From Pirellula staleyi DSM 6068 (GTDB lineage: Bacteria; Planctomycetota; Planctomycetia; Pirellulales; Pirellulaceae), in the NCBI GenBank assembly GCA_945875845.1, contig CAMCMB010000033.1, forward strand, positions 1-64,000: a DNA stretch of 64,000 nt. The letters run 5' to 3'. How positions within the stretch are numbered: position 1 is the first letter of the stretch; every line of letters begins with the position of its first letter. The position numbers and the translations under genes are program-made. Below, piece after piece: positions 8,798 to 17,668 of the stretch. The notes under the pieces were generated by a model that worked only from the letters and a program-made list of their open reading frames with translations, was not told the DNA's origin and ran no database searches.

Positions 8798-9307
8798 CTA
8801 ATTTTGCTTCGACGACGAATGGTCATGGATGATCAACCATTTTCCATCAATTCGTTTCCAAACAAGAGAGAAATTGCCCTCGACGGGTTTGTCTCTTTCC
8901 AATTTCCAATTCCCTAGCATCAAGACGGCATCGGCGCCGATCTCTTGTGACTCCAACAGGGAGAACACCAGTTTGCCCATCGTCTTACGATCTGGATATT
9001 TGGTTTTGTAGCGCTGAAGCGTATTTTCCCAACCGCGCTCAGTCTGTCCACCCGAACAGAAAGTCAAATGCGAATCGTGCCAATAGGGATTCATAAAGTC
9101 GGCGATGTCGCCGCGATTCCAAGCATCCGCTTGCTTTTGGACAATTCCTTCGAGTTCCGCCCGCACAGTCTCTGGTAATTGCCCAGCGATGACGGGAGGA
9201 CTTCCGATGGCCGGCGTGGGAATGAACTGAAATGGACAAAGGAACACCGCCAAGAGTGCGGCAAGGTCTACTAGAAATAGGACTCGATGGACGAAGCGCT
9301 TGAACAT
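8798..9307 (-). CDS. Secreted SnoaL/NTF2-like protein (DUF4440 type)
   Basis: About 169 residues. An N-terminal hydrophobic segment (VLFLVDLAALLAVFLCPFQF) serves as a signal peptide or anchor. From about residue 50 on, a cystatin-like alpha+beta domain of the SnoaL/DUF4440 type is suggested by the opening helix with QADAWNRGDIADFMNPYW, the GWENTLQRYKTKYP segment and the terminal strands WKLERDKP, FSLVWKRIDGKWLIIHDHSS. These folds bind small molecules or act as isomerases, but no catalytic residue can be assigned. An ATG at 9307 is preferred over the adjacent GTG. It is the downstream neighbour of the Ser/Thr kinase gene on the same strand (35-base gap). Confidence 0.75.
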   Translation of the reverse strand: MFKRFVHRVLFLVDLAALLAVFLCPFQFIPTPAIGSPPVIAGQLPETVRAELEGIVQKQADAWNRGDIADFMNPYWHDSHLTFCSGGQTERGWENTLQRYKTKYPDRKTMGKLVFSLLESQEIGADAVLMLGNWKLERDKPVEGNFSLVWKRIDGKWLIIHDHSSSKQN

Positions 9308-9342
9308 CACGTGCTTTCCTTTCTAAACTTTTCCAAACTTGC

Positions 9343-10824
9343 CTAAGCCTGCCCAACCGTTCCTTGAGTTAAGCGGACGAGGGCCTGCCTGAGTTCGCGA
9401 ACTTTGAGAGGCATCGGGAGCAAGACGTGCTTTAGATCGGTCTTTGCTCCACGGATAATGTGTTGTTGCCTCGGATCCACAAGCATTACCACTGGTACGT
9501 CTTTGGTATGCTCTTGCTCGGTTAGCAAATTGAAAGCGTCGAGGGCAAGATTTCCAAGATCCGGTGCGCACAATACGACGCAATCTGCCGGCGCGGATTC
9601 GCCTTCCGCGAACTTGGCTAAGGCGCGAGCGGGGTCTCCATATATAAGTACGCGATAGCCGCGTTTCTTAAGTTTTTCCCGCAGGATGTTTTGGAGCTCT
9701 TGTTTGCTCTCCACGACGATGAGCGTTTTACCTTGCCCCTCTTTGGCTTCATCTGCATCGATCGTTTTGATCTCATGAAGCGGTGCCTTTGGGTCGGTGC
9801 CTTGATTGTCGAAATTCTTGATGGCGGATTGAATGTCGCTCAACATCGCACCCGGATTCTGGTATCTTTTCTCAGGATCGAACTCAAGAGCTTTGTTGCA
9901 GATCGCGTAAATGCAATCAGGTAAATCAGGCATCACTTGGTGAAGAGGCGGGATATCCAGAAATCGCGATACGTTTAGCCGCTGCATTCGGTCGCGTGTC
10001 TCGACCAACGCGGGCCTACCGGCGACGACATGGTAAAAAATGATTCCCACAAAATAGATATCGCTACGGGGATCCCCTTTGCGAACCGCCGTGCCACGTT
10101 CCAAGGCTGCGTAGTCGATCGCACGGGCGCTCGGGCAGTCTGCGATCGCTTCTGGCGACGACACATCCGCCAGTGCCGCCAATCCGAAGTCCACCAACTT
10201 GCAGCGACCGCTGGAGTGGACCAAAACGTTGGACAGTTTCAAATCGCGGTGCGTGATCCCTTTCTGAAAAGCAAAATCGAGCCCCGCGCAGATATCTTGC
10301 ATGACGTTCAAAGCTTCCAAGGGGCCGAAGCTGCCTCGAATTCTGAGGATTTCTCGCAACGTCTCCCCTTCGACAAACTCCATGACAAGATAAGGTGATC
10401 GCGAATCGTTTTCGATCTCATGAATCGTAACGATATTGGGATGCCGAAGTTGCAACCCCATTCGACCTTCGCGGAGAAACTGCTCAACGTCTGCGACTTG
10501 GTCTCGGTGCCGACGCCTCAGCACTTTGATCGCAACGACTCTTCCGGTCTCGCGATGGACAGCCCGAAAGACCCTCGCAAAAGTTCCAGCCCCAATCATG
10601 TAAAGGACTCTGTAGGGTCCATAGTAAAATCCTAGTCGCTCTCCCGTCAGCATTCGATCCAGCTGGAAGTTCGTCAGAATCCCCTTTCGAAGCAATAGAT
10701 TTTTCACTTCGTCGAGTTGAACTTCACTGGAACGAATCTCTCCCCAAAACCGATCGATCTCAGCCTGTGTTGCAAGCTCTAGATCGACGGCGCGCTGTGT
10801 AAGGGACCTTGGAGTAAATTCCAT
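9343..10824 (-). CDS. Serine/threonine protein kinase with C-terminal degenerate receiver domain
   Basis: A Hanks-type kinase. The N-terminal 70 residues are helical; the kinase domain spans about 70-340 with the glycine loop IGAGTFARVF (77-86), ATP lysine at 100, catalytic loop THRDLKLSN (191-199) and DFG (212-214). After a linker, residues about 375-485 look like a receiver (KTLIVVESKQELQNIL ... DCVVLCAPDLG ... VPVVMLVD). The expected phospho-acceptor aspartate is replaced: the strand reads VVLCAPD, with Ala at the usual position. It is therefore probably a pseudo-receiver. No transmembrane segment is seen, so it is cytosolic. The frame is open to 10869; the internal ATG at 10824 starts the conserved part. 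Confidence 0.88.
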   Translation of the reverse strand: MEFTPRSLTQRAVDLELATQAEIDRFWGEIRSSEVQLDEVKNLLLRKGILTNFQLDRMLTGERLGFYYGPYRVLYMIGAGTFARVFRAVHRETGRVVAIKVLRRRHRDQVADVEQFLREGRMGLQLRHPNIVTIHEIENDSRSPYLVMEFVEGETLREILRIRGSFGPLEALNVMQDICAGLDFAFQKGITHRDLKLSNVLVHSSGRCKLVDFGLAALADVSSPEAIADCPSARAIDYAALERGTAVRKGDPRSDIYFVGIIFYHVVAGRPALVETRDRMQRLNVSRFLDIPPLHQVMPDLPDCIYAICNKALEFDPEKRYQNPGAMLSDIQSAIKNFDNQGTDPKAPLHEIKTIDADEAKEGQGKTLIVVESKQELQNILREKLKKRGYRVLIYGDPARALAKFAEGESAPADCVVLCAPDLGNLALDAFNLLTEQEHTKDVPVVMLVDPRQQHIIRGAKTDLKHVLLPMPLKVRELRQALVRLTQGTVGQA

Positions 10825-10971
10825 CGAAGGATCGCAAAATAAGGAAGAATGCGGAAGTGAAACGTACATTGTTTGCAGCGGTCATTTCTACCGCTCTGAC
10901 CATCTAGACTAAGCCAAATGAGTCCTATTAGCAAACCTATTAGGCTGGACTTTAGAAGCAAGTCAATGAAG

Positions 10972-11022
10972 AAAACAAAAAGGCGAGTCGACTTAGGCAT
11001 AATGTGCCCAATTCGACTCGCC
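10972..11022 (-). terminator. Rho-independent-type terminator
   Basis: A perfect 10-base stem, GGCGAGTCGA (10982-10991) with TCGACTCGCC (11013-11022), has a 21-base loop. Read on the minus strand it is followed by TTTTTGTTTTC. It lies downstream of the small coiled-coil gene at 11156-11482 and would end its transcript before the kinase gene. A T-run also lies about 10 bases outside the stem on the plus strand. Confidence 0.65.
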
Positions 11023-11155
11023 CCCTAGGACTTTTTTCGACGTGTCTTTTCTCGCGAGTCGGAGAATTCTAGAGGGCAAGTGGCGACTTTCCATCTAGAT
11101 TGCGCGAGGCCTGAACGTTTTCGAATGCCCTCCGGCCGATCGTCCTGGCTTGATC

Positions 11156-11482
11156 TCAATGTTCCTCAGGCTGGTTTTCGCTGGAATCACCATTCTCGCC
11201 CATCCATTCATCGATTTGCTTTCGATAGGCATCGCGTTCTCGACGGGTCGCTTCCAAATCGAACACCAAGTATTTCATATCCAATCGGAGTTGTCCGATC
11301 GAGTCTTGGACCAATTGCAAGATTTTTCGTCGGCGAGTGGTGCTCTCTAAGACACGTTGGAAAGCGGGCTGAATCGACAGACGGTGTGCCGGTGGGAGCG
11401 ATTCGATTGCTTTCTGAAGTTCAACCAATTCACTTGAGGTGTCGTGTTGGAGGCTGTCGGTCGATTGGGCTGCATGACTCAT
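11156..11482 (-). CDS. Small coiled-coil protein, unknown function
   Basis: About 108 residues, acidic and mostly helical. After a short polar N-terminus the sequence has ESLPPAHRLSIQPAFQRVLE, then long charged heptad-like segments (QLVQDSIGQLRLDMKYLVFDL, ATRRERDAYRKQIDEW) consistent with a coiled coil, and ends in a Glu/Asn-rich tail. There is no signal peptide. The start at 11482 is preferred to one at 11584, because the upstream extension has lower-quality composition. A good hairpin terminator follows it. No family was recognised; it could be a structural or regulatory partner protein. Confidence 0.6.
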   Translation of the reverse strand: MSHAAQSTDSLQHDTSSELVELQKAIESLPPAHRLSIQPAFQRVLESTTRRRKILQLVQDSIGQLRLDMKYLVFDLEATRRERDAYRKQIDEWMGENGDSSENQPEEH

Positions 11483-11719
11483 GCGGATGTTCCTCAAGAT
11501 TGCGATTGGAGATGAATTGCCGGAAGTTTGGGTCGTTCGTCTAAAATTTAAGTATTGCAGTTGCCGTGCCGGGACATCGTGCATAGATCTGTAGCATTGT
11601 CGCTAAATCCATGCTAGTCAAGGATTTAGGAAAACCGATGCATTCGTATTGGCTTCGCTAACCCGCAAGCTCGGTGGCTTTTTCGGAACGCGAATCGAAC
11701 TAGAATCCATTCGTAAGTC

Positions 11720-14539
11720 ATGCTAGAAGCAACACTTACGCATTTTCGCGCCGGGCTTCCAAGAATGTTTACGTTTCTCCACACAACATTTGAACATTGT
11801 CGCAAAAAGTCAACTCGTCGGCCACTTGGCGCGATTGGGCTATGTTTGGCTGCGCTGATCGTCAGTTTAACTCGACCGGTCCATTCCCAGGTCTTCGATT
11901 CCTTTGATTCCGCTCGTCCTCAGTTTCGTTTATGGCAGAGCGATGCAAAAGCGCAACTCCTGCCTAATCAAAAAACCGAGCCCAGCGTCGAAACGATCGC
12001 AATCGCGTATGGAAATGGAACCTATGCCCATCTGATTTATCCCATCCAGCGTTGTGCTGTCATCGATGACCTGACTGCATCCATCAAGATTCGTTCCGCA
12101 CAGAGCGGCTTGAAAATTGGCTTGCGAGTTGTATTCCCTCGAAGCACCGACCCGGCTACTCACGATCCTCTGGTTGAAGTACTTCTGGGCACACCTACCG
12201 ATGGCGGAGGGCGATGGTCTACATCGACTATCAACAACATCATGAGTCAGTTCGAAAACCGTGTGCGCGTACTTCGAGCTCGGTACGGACCTGGAATTGA
12301 ATTGCAGGAACCGTACGTGGATGCCGTCATTTTGAGCGTGTATTCCCTGCCCGGCACCATTACTATGCAAGTGGACGACTTGCAGGTGGAGGGCATGATT
12401 GCTCCGTCGTTAATTGAGGAACGCGACGTTCCAATCGACGGGATGCCCAATTTGTCCAGGCAATCCGTTCCGGAACAGCTTCGCAATTTGCAAGCAAGCG
12501 TGCCTCGCTGGATACAACATCAAGGCGAGAGTCTAGACTACCTGAAGTCCATTGGTTTCAATGCGATCGTCACCAACCGAGCCAATGATCCCTTGGTGAT
12601 GGAGCAGGCCGCACGATCGCAAATGGGAGTTATTGCTCCGCCGCCCGACTTCATACCGGCCGAGAGCTTGGCGAACAACTATCAACACATTCAAGGCTGG
12701 CTGCTCGGCATGCAACTCGATCAATCGCATATCGACGGAACACGTAGTCTCGTTTCCAAGCTAACCCGTTTTCCGCAATCGATGGCTCGGCCAATGATTG
12801 GCGAAGCGATGGAGATGTATGGCCCCTACAGCCGACTCAGCGACTGGTTGGCGGTCCCATTGCCATTACCGACACGTGTACGATCGTCCCGCGAATCCGG
12901 CGGAATCATGCATTCGGATCTTAGGCCACTCGCAGGACGTTCCATTCCATTGATTTCCATTGCAACACAATTGCCCAATGAATGGATTTCTCAAAAGGCG
13001 ATGGCTGAGCGAGCCCTGGACGGGGGAAGCGAAAACACGTCGGACTACGATTTGTTGCAAGTAAGATTGCAACTCTACCGAAGCATGATGCAAGGTGCGA
13101 GGGGATGGGTATTTCGCTCGGGCGCTCCCTTGGATTCGGGTGACTTAACGTCGATTGCCCGCAGTCAAGGCTACGCTGCCATCAATCAAGAGATCGAATT
13201 GCTGATGCCCTGGATCCGAGCTGGCCAGTCCGCATGGCAAACGCTGAAGGTGGACTCGCCCGATCATGTTGGGGCGATTCTTGAAACACCCAACAGCCAG
13301 CTCGCAATCATAATGGCTGCGGGCCCAATGGATCAAATTTGTTCCGTCGCGCCTCGAACGGAAAGGATGCAAGTGACGTTGCCTGTCTCGGGACAATTGC
13401 GAAACGTCTTTCGAATCACGGATGGCGAACTAGAAATGATTCGCCCTCAGCAAACTCCAAACGGCCTCGTTATCACCCTCGAACGTCCGGCCTTGGTCGA
13501 ATTGATTGTGAGCGTTAATGATCCTAAGCCAGTCGAGTATCTTAGGGGCCAGTTGAGCGCAATCGCACCTAGTCTTGTTGAATCGCGAATCGACATAACG
13601 CAGCAGGTGCTTGAAATCGCTCAAAGGACTCTAATCGCGAGGCAGGTTGCGACCCGAGATCCTCAATGGGATGAAATCCGCAGCGCTGAGTCATTGATTC
13701 GCATGTCAACATACCAGCTTGCAAAATCCAAAATCCCGCTCGCATTGAAAGCATCCGATCAAGCATTGTTGACATTGCAGCACATCGTTCGCGATGCATG
13801 GGACGATGCATCGGAGCAGTTTAGTGCTTTTCAAAGCAGCCCACTGCTTGCTTCTCCACTTTCGTTGCCCCTGCACTTCGAATTCAATCGCTTGCTCGCG
13901 GGTCGAAATTGGCAATCGATCGCATTTCCGGCAACTCCGTTTCGCAGCACGGAGGAGTTTATGCGGTCGCAATGGCAAGTCGTTCGGCGACTCCCCGACT
14001 CGATTCAAAGCGATTGCACGATTGGAGCGTTGGGTCCCGACGGCCAACCAACGCTCGTATTATCGACACGCCCGATCAAAAACCAACCGATCCCGTCCGG
14101 TTATGCTGGGGTTGCTTTGCGAGTGTCCTCTCCTCCCCTGGTATCACCCATCGGATCGTTGGTCCATATTCAAGGTTTGGTGCGAATCCAGTCACTGCCC
14201 GGCGAGTCGCAAAGCGGTTTGTTGGTTTGCGACAGCATCGGAGGAGAATCGCTGGGACAATTGATCTCTTCTGCAGATCCATCCGAAAACGAGTGGCGCC
14301 GATTTGGCTTGATCCGTTTTGTCACCCAACCTGACGGCATTCAGCTTCATCTGGAAACAAGGGGGCAAATTCACGCGATTATTGCGGGTCTCGAGGCAGA
14401 GATGATCGTGCCTTCACCACCAGCAGGGCTACCAACGAGGCCTTTCGATCCCGACGAAGTTTTTGAAGCAAGTCCGAATTCAAACCCGATCAATGTCCCG
14501 ACTCAATCCACGGGCCAGTCGATTCGGCAGCCAAACTAA
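11720..14539 (+). CDS. Large secreted protein, possibly with a glycoside-hydrolase-like barrel
   Basis: 939 residues with an N-terminal signal peptide (GAIGLCLAALIVSL, cleavage likely near VHSQ). Residues about 55-230 look like a beta-sandwich (IAIAYGNGTYAHLIYPIQ, LKIGLRVVFP, ITMQVDDLQVEG). Residues about 250-520 have features of a TIM-barrel: YLKSIGFNAIVTNR, HIQGWLLGMQLDQ, RPMIGEAMEMY, and QGARGWVFRSG. The C-terminal 350 residues are partly helical and then beta-rich (HIQGLVRIQSLPGESQSGLL), ending in a Pro/Asn-rich tail. No catalytic acid pair could be assigned, so enzyme activity is only suggested. A start at 11765 is also possible. It is a lone gene with no clear partners. Confidence 0.7.
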   Translation: MLEATLTHFRAGLPRMFTFLHTTFEHCRKKSTRRPLGAIGLCLAALIVSLTRPVHSQVFDSFDSARPQFRLWQSDAKAQLLPNQKTEPSVETIAIAYGNGTYAHLIYPIQRCAVIDDLTASIKIRSAQSGLKIGLRVVFPRSTDPATHDPLVEVLLGTPTDGGGRWSTSTINNIMSQFENRVRVLRARYGPGIELQEPYVDAVILSVYSLPGTITMQVDDLQVEGMIAPSLIEERDVPIDGMPNLSRQSVPEQLRNLQASVPRWIQHQGESLDYLKSIGFNAIVTNRANDPLVMEQAARSQMGVIAPPPDFIPAESLANNYQHIQGWLLGMQLDQSHIDGTRSLVSKLTRFPQSMARPMIGEAMEMYGPYSRLSDWLAVPLPLPTRVRSSRESGGIMHSDLRPLAGRSIPLISIATQLPNEWISQKAMAERALDGGSENTSDYDLLQVRLQLYRSMMQGARGWVFRSGAPLDSGDLTSIARSQGYAAINQEIELLMPWIRAGQSAWQTLKVDSPDHVGAILETPNSQLAIIMAAGPMDQICSVAPRTERMQVTLPVSGQLRNVFRITDGELEMIRPQQTPNGLVITLERPALVELIVSVNDPKPVEYLRGQLSAIAPSLVESRIDITQQVLEIAQRTLIARQVATRDPQWDEIRSAESLIRMSTYQLAKSKIPLALKASDQALLTLQHIVRDAWDDASEQFSAFQSSPLLASPLSLPLHFEFNRLLAGRNWQSIAFPATPFRSTEEFMRSQWQVVRRLPDSIQSDCTIGALGPDGQPTLVLSTRPIKNQPIPSGYAGVALRVSSPPLVSPIGSLVHIQGLVRIQSLPGESQSGLLVCDSIGGESLGQLISSADPSENEWRRFGLIRFVTQPDGIQLHLETRGQIHAIIAGLEAEMIVPSPPAGLPTRPFDPDEVFEASPNSNPINVPTQSTGQSIRQPN

Positions 14540-14566
14540 GCACATCCGCAACTGTTTTTCAACCCA

Positions 14567-14642
14567 ATTAGCCGTTGGGCGCTAGCCCCGGTTTTCCAAT
14601 TGCTCGACATTCGTCGAGAACCGGGGCTATCGCCCTTCGGCT
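14567..14642. repeat. Palindromic intergenic repeat, GGGCGCTAGCCCCGGTTTT type
   Basis: An inverted repeat: AGCCGTTGGGCGCTAGCCCC plus GGTTTT on the left pairs with AACCGGGGCTATCGCCCTTCGGC on the right. It lies between the large secreted protein and the MnmE-like gene and may act as a transcript-end hairpin. Related GGCGTTAGCC words flank the element near 50.1-50.3 kb. Confidence 0.7.
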
Positions 14643-14692
14643 TTCAGTTTGTTTCACTCGAAGACTCATACCGAAGCACTAGCGACCAATCG

Positions 14693-15850
14693 ATGACCAC
14701 CATTCAACCGCAAACAACCGTGTCGCGGCTAACTGCCGGTTCTCCATCTGCCATCGCTGTCTTGGAGGTTGCCGGACCTCAAGCGGTAGATATCGTCCAG
14801 CAATGCTGGCGTCCAAATCAAGGTTCAAATATCCTCAGCTTGAATCGAATCCGTTACGGATCCACCTTGAACAGCAGTCAAGAAACGGGAGAGTCCATCG
14901 TTGTTTGTCGAACGGAATTAAATCGCATCGAGATACATTGCCACGGCGGCAGGATGGCATCCGATCAGATTGTTCGGGAGTTGGTGCGACATGGGGCCAT
15001 CGAGCAGTCCGCCGCGGAAAGTATTGGGCGAGAGCTTGACAATGAGATTGCAAACGAAGCGAGGGAGGACTTGACCAAAGCTTCCACACATCGCTCCACG
15101 TCGATCCTCCTAGATCAGATGCGAGGAGCGTTAGAGATCGAATTCCGATCGATTGGTGTGTTGATGAACTCCAAGCAGTATTCCGAAGCGGGCGCTCGGT
15201 TGCGTTTGCTCCTTGGTAGATATTCTGTGGGGCGTCATCTGATTGCACCATGGGTTGTGGTGCTGGCGGGGCCCCCTAACGTTGGAAAAAGTAGTTTGCT
15301 CAACCTTCTTCTGGGATATTCCAGGGCGATCGTACACGAGCAAGCTGGAACGACGCGAGATTTACTTTCGGAAAGATCTAGCTTGGATGGCTGGCCCATT
15401 GAGATTGTCGACGGAGCCGGAATTCGGGACCAAGGGATGGCAGGAGACGCGATTGAGGCGATGGGCATAGAGCGCACGCTTCTACGCATCGGTGAATCCG
15501 ACTGCTTGTTGCTACTCGTTGACTCTGTTTCCGGCTGGACCAAAGTCCATGAGAGTATTTTGAGTCATCCGAGAGGCCACACCATACTCGTCCGCACGAA
15601 ATCGGATCTTGCCATCGAAACTACGAGCCCTCGGTCGAGTCAACTGGCTCAGGAAATCGCGAAATTGGATTCCGACGGCAGAGTCGCCTCGGTGGTTGAA
15701 ACGAGCGCCGTTACTGGCTTCGGACTTGAAAAACTTATAGAAACCATTGTGGCGGAATTGGTGCCCCAAAGCTTGCAACCTGGTGATGCGGTGCCGTTTC
15801 GAAAACGTCACTTGGATTGGATCGAAACGACCCTCGCGAAGATTCCATGA
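14693..15850 (+). CDS. MnmE/TrmE-like GTPase lacking the C-terminal catalytic cysteine
   Basis: MnmE with MnmG modifies U34 of certain tRNAs. Here an N-terminal tetrahydrofolate-binding-like domain (AIAVLEVAGPQAVDIV, IEIHCHGG) is followed by a helical region and an inserted G domain: Walker A GPPNVGKSS at about 193-201, switch GTTRDLL, VDGAGIRDQG, and TKSD as a variant of NKxD. The usual FTLRAF/GRLDLTQAEA segment is not seen. The protein ends FRKRHLDWIETTLAKIP with no CxGK motif, which carries the catalytic cysteine in true MnmE. Length is 385 versus about 450 residues. It may be a degenerate paralogue or a family with another role. The ATG at 14693 is chosen because homology starts there. 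Confidence 0.8.
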   Translation: MTTIQPQTTVSRLTAGSPSAIAVLEVAGPQAVDIVQQCWRPNQGSNILSLNRIRYGSTLNSSQETGESIVVCRTELNRIEIHCHGGRMASDQIVRELVRHGAIEQSAAESIGRELDNEIANEAREDLTKASTHRSTSILLDQMRGALEIEFRSIGVLMNSKQYSEAGARLRLLLGRYSVGRHLIAPWVVVLAGPPNVGKSSLLNLLLGYSRAIVHEQAGTTRDLLSERSSLDGWPIEIVDGAGIRDQGMAGDAIEAMGIERTLLRIGESDCLLLLVDSVSGWTKVHESILSHPRGHTILVRTKSDLAIETTSPRSSQLAQEIAKLDSDGRVASVVETSAVTGFGLEKLIETIVAELVPQSLQPGDAVPFRKRHLDWIETTLAKIP

Positions 15851-15944
15851 ACCATTTAGGCCGATTTTGAGGATTTTTTCCCTCCGAATCCTTGCTGAAC
15901 TCAAACGCCTGCGCATTCGTATTCCTGTTGTGCCTCGTTCATCT

Positions 15945-16006
15945 GCCTGATATATCCAGTCGCCTGATATACCCAGTCGCCTGATATATCTATTTGCTGA
16001 TATCGG
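15945..16006. repeat. 17-base tandem repeats with GATATATC core
   Basis: Three and a half head-to-tail units of a 17-base sequence, GCCTGATATAYCCAGTC, begin at 15945, 15962 and 15979, with a partial unit at 15996. Two units contain the perfect palindrome GATATATC. The block ends about 40 bases before the cyanophycinase start, where a regulator could bind. Confidence 0.8.
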
Positions 16007-16045
16007 AGTGCTCAACTTATCCAAGAAACGAACGGCAGTACTACC

Positions 16046-16921
16046 ATGTCCCGAAAAATAATCTATCGCTCTTTTTATGCGTCGCTTGCCATCGTGGTTG
16101 TGGGGCTTGCTGCCACCGTTTTTGTTCGTCAGATGCAGAATTTGAGCAGTAATCTTCCGTCGGGGTTCGGTGGCTTTTATGGGGCTGGAGGCACCTTGAT
16201 CATCGCCGGCGGAGGAATTCTGCCCGAAGAGATCCCCGAGCGCTTTTGTAAAATTGCAGGAGGTACACTCGCAAGGCTTGTGGTTATTCCATCCTATGAC
16301 GCAACTCCACAAGAGGAAAAGGCAATCATTCGCGAGTGGAAACAGCGCCGAGCCGCATCGGTGGACGTTGCTCGGTCGCGGTCACGCGACGATGAAGCGA
16401 GTTCCATATTGGTCTCCAAGATCAAGAATGCGACGGGAGTTTGGATGACAGGTGGCGAGCAAGCAATTCCCGCGAATTACTATCCTGGCACGGAAGTGGA
16501 GGGAGAACTCATTAAACTCTTAGAGCGAGGTGGCGTTATTGGCGGAACATCTGCCGGAGCAGCCATCATGTCGCGAATCATGATCGAAGAAGGACGTTTG
16601 GAAGCGAAGACCCGGCAAGGATTTGATCTAATGCGAGGTGCGGTCATCGATCAGCACTTCATGCAACGAAACCGACTAACGCGATTGCGAGGCGTATTGG
16701 ATCGGAATCCAGGTGCAATCGGGATTGGGATCGATGAGGGGACTGCCCTCGTCGTCAAATTTGAGTCAGGGCGATTGAACGTTATTGGCAAATCGTATGT
16801 AATGCTCTGGGCTCCGTCGGAAACCGCTTCACCCCATCGCGCCGAATTCCTAAAAGCTGGGGATTCATTCGATTTGGATGAGCTCGAATGGGACCATTCA
16901 CCGCTCGAATATCATATGTAG
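16046..16921 (+). CDS. Exported cyanophycinase-family S51 peptidase
   Basis: Related to cyanophycinase, which hydrolyses the Asp-Arg storage polymer cyanophycin to beta-Asp-Arg dipeptides. An N-terminal hydrophobic segment (ASLAIVVVGLAATVFV) indicates export or membrane anchoring. The nucleophile serine is Ser169 in IGGTSAGAAIM. TGGEQ, the DQHFMQRNRLTRL histidine segment and IGIDEGTALVV are further family marks. The length of 291 is typical. No cyanophycin synthetase gene is in the window, so it may act on external cyanophycin or another isopeptide. It has 17-base tandem repeats just upstream that could control it. Confidence 0.88.
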   Translation: MSRKIIYRSFYASLAIVVVGLAATVFVRQMQNLSSNLPSGFGGFYGAGGTLIIAGGGILPEEIPERFCKIAGGTLARLVVIPSYDATPQEEKAIIREWKQRRAASVDVARSRSRDDEASSILVSKIKNATGVWMTGGEQAIPANYYPGTEVEGELIKLLERGGVIGGTSAGAAIMSRIMIEEGRLEAKTRQGFDLMRGAVIDQHFMQRNRLTRLRGVLDRNPGAIGIGIDEGTALVVKFESGRLNVIGKSYVMLWAPSETASPHRAEFLKAGDSFDLDELEWDHSPLEYHM

Positions 16922-16995
16922 TCTAGCTTTGCGATAGCTCGTAGGTCACAACGTTTTTAGTCCGTAATACAACGCGTTTTCCCCATTGCACAACT

Positions 16996-17668
16996 ATGCC
17001 TCAACCTCTCATTGGAATCGTTGGCCTCGGATACGTTGGACTGCCTCTCGTGCGTGCCTTCGTTTCGTGCGGAGCTTCCGTGATCGGCTTTGATGTCGAT
17101 CAGCGTAAGGTTGATTCGCTTCAACAAGGGAAAAGCTACATCCGCCACCTGGACTCCTCGTGGCTCCAAGTTGCGATAGAAAGCAAGACATTTCGGCCTA
17201 CCCATGATATGAGCCGTTTGGAGTAACCCGACGTCATTATTATCTGCGTACCCACCCCGCTCAACGCGAGCCGGGACCCAGATATGACAAGGCGAGTTTG
17301 GCACGCGCCGTGGAAGTCTACTCGCTCGTCATGAAGCATGTGGTTCCAGTGGCGAGCTGCGAAGTCGCCGAAGCATCCAAGATCCTTGAAAACACTTATC
17401 GAAGTGTGAACATCGCGATGGTGAACGAGTTGAAGCTGCTGTTCATGAAGCTCGGCATCGACATAAGATGCGGTCGTTTCAAGTGCCGTCCTTGTCAAGC
17501 CAAGTTCTTTCAGCCGAGTATTTGAGTACGATGGACTGCGTGCTGATTGCAACCGATCATTCGGCCTTTGACTATGAGTTCATCGTTGAGCATTCCAAGC
17601 TAGTGGTAGACACCCGAAACGCGACCCTCGGAATCGATGCACCCAAGGGACGTATTTGGAAAGCTTGA
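16996..17668 (+). pseudogene. Decayed nucleotide-sugar dehydrogenase (WecC/TviB type)
   Basis: Pieces of an NAD-dependent UDP-sugar dehydrogenase lie in order but in broken frames. Frame one starts at 16996 with the Rossmann motif GIVGLGYVGLPLVRAF and FDVDQRKV, then an in-frame stop at 17224-17226, after which the conserved [20 protein letters not shown] continues. A shift with a large deletion leads to the central helix piece [30 protein letters not shown] (17330-17460). A second deletion or shift leads to the C-terminal MDCVLIATDHSAFDYEF and VVDTRNA (17530-17620). The intact enzyme would be about 430 residues; less than half remains. It is a clear pseudogene with at least one nonsense and two frame changes. 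Confidence 0.9.

Noticed and set aside
10779-11000. 73-residue hydrophobic frame upstream of the kinase gene
   Set aside because: It overlaps the kinase coding sequence and the terminator hairpin; its second half has low-quality composition.
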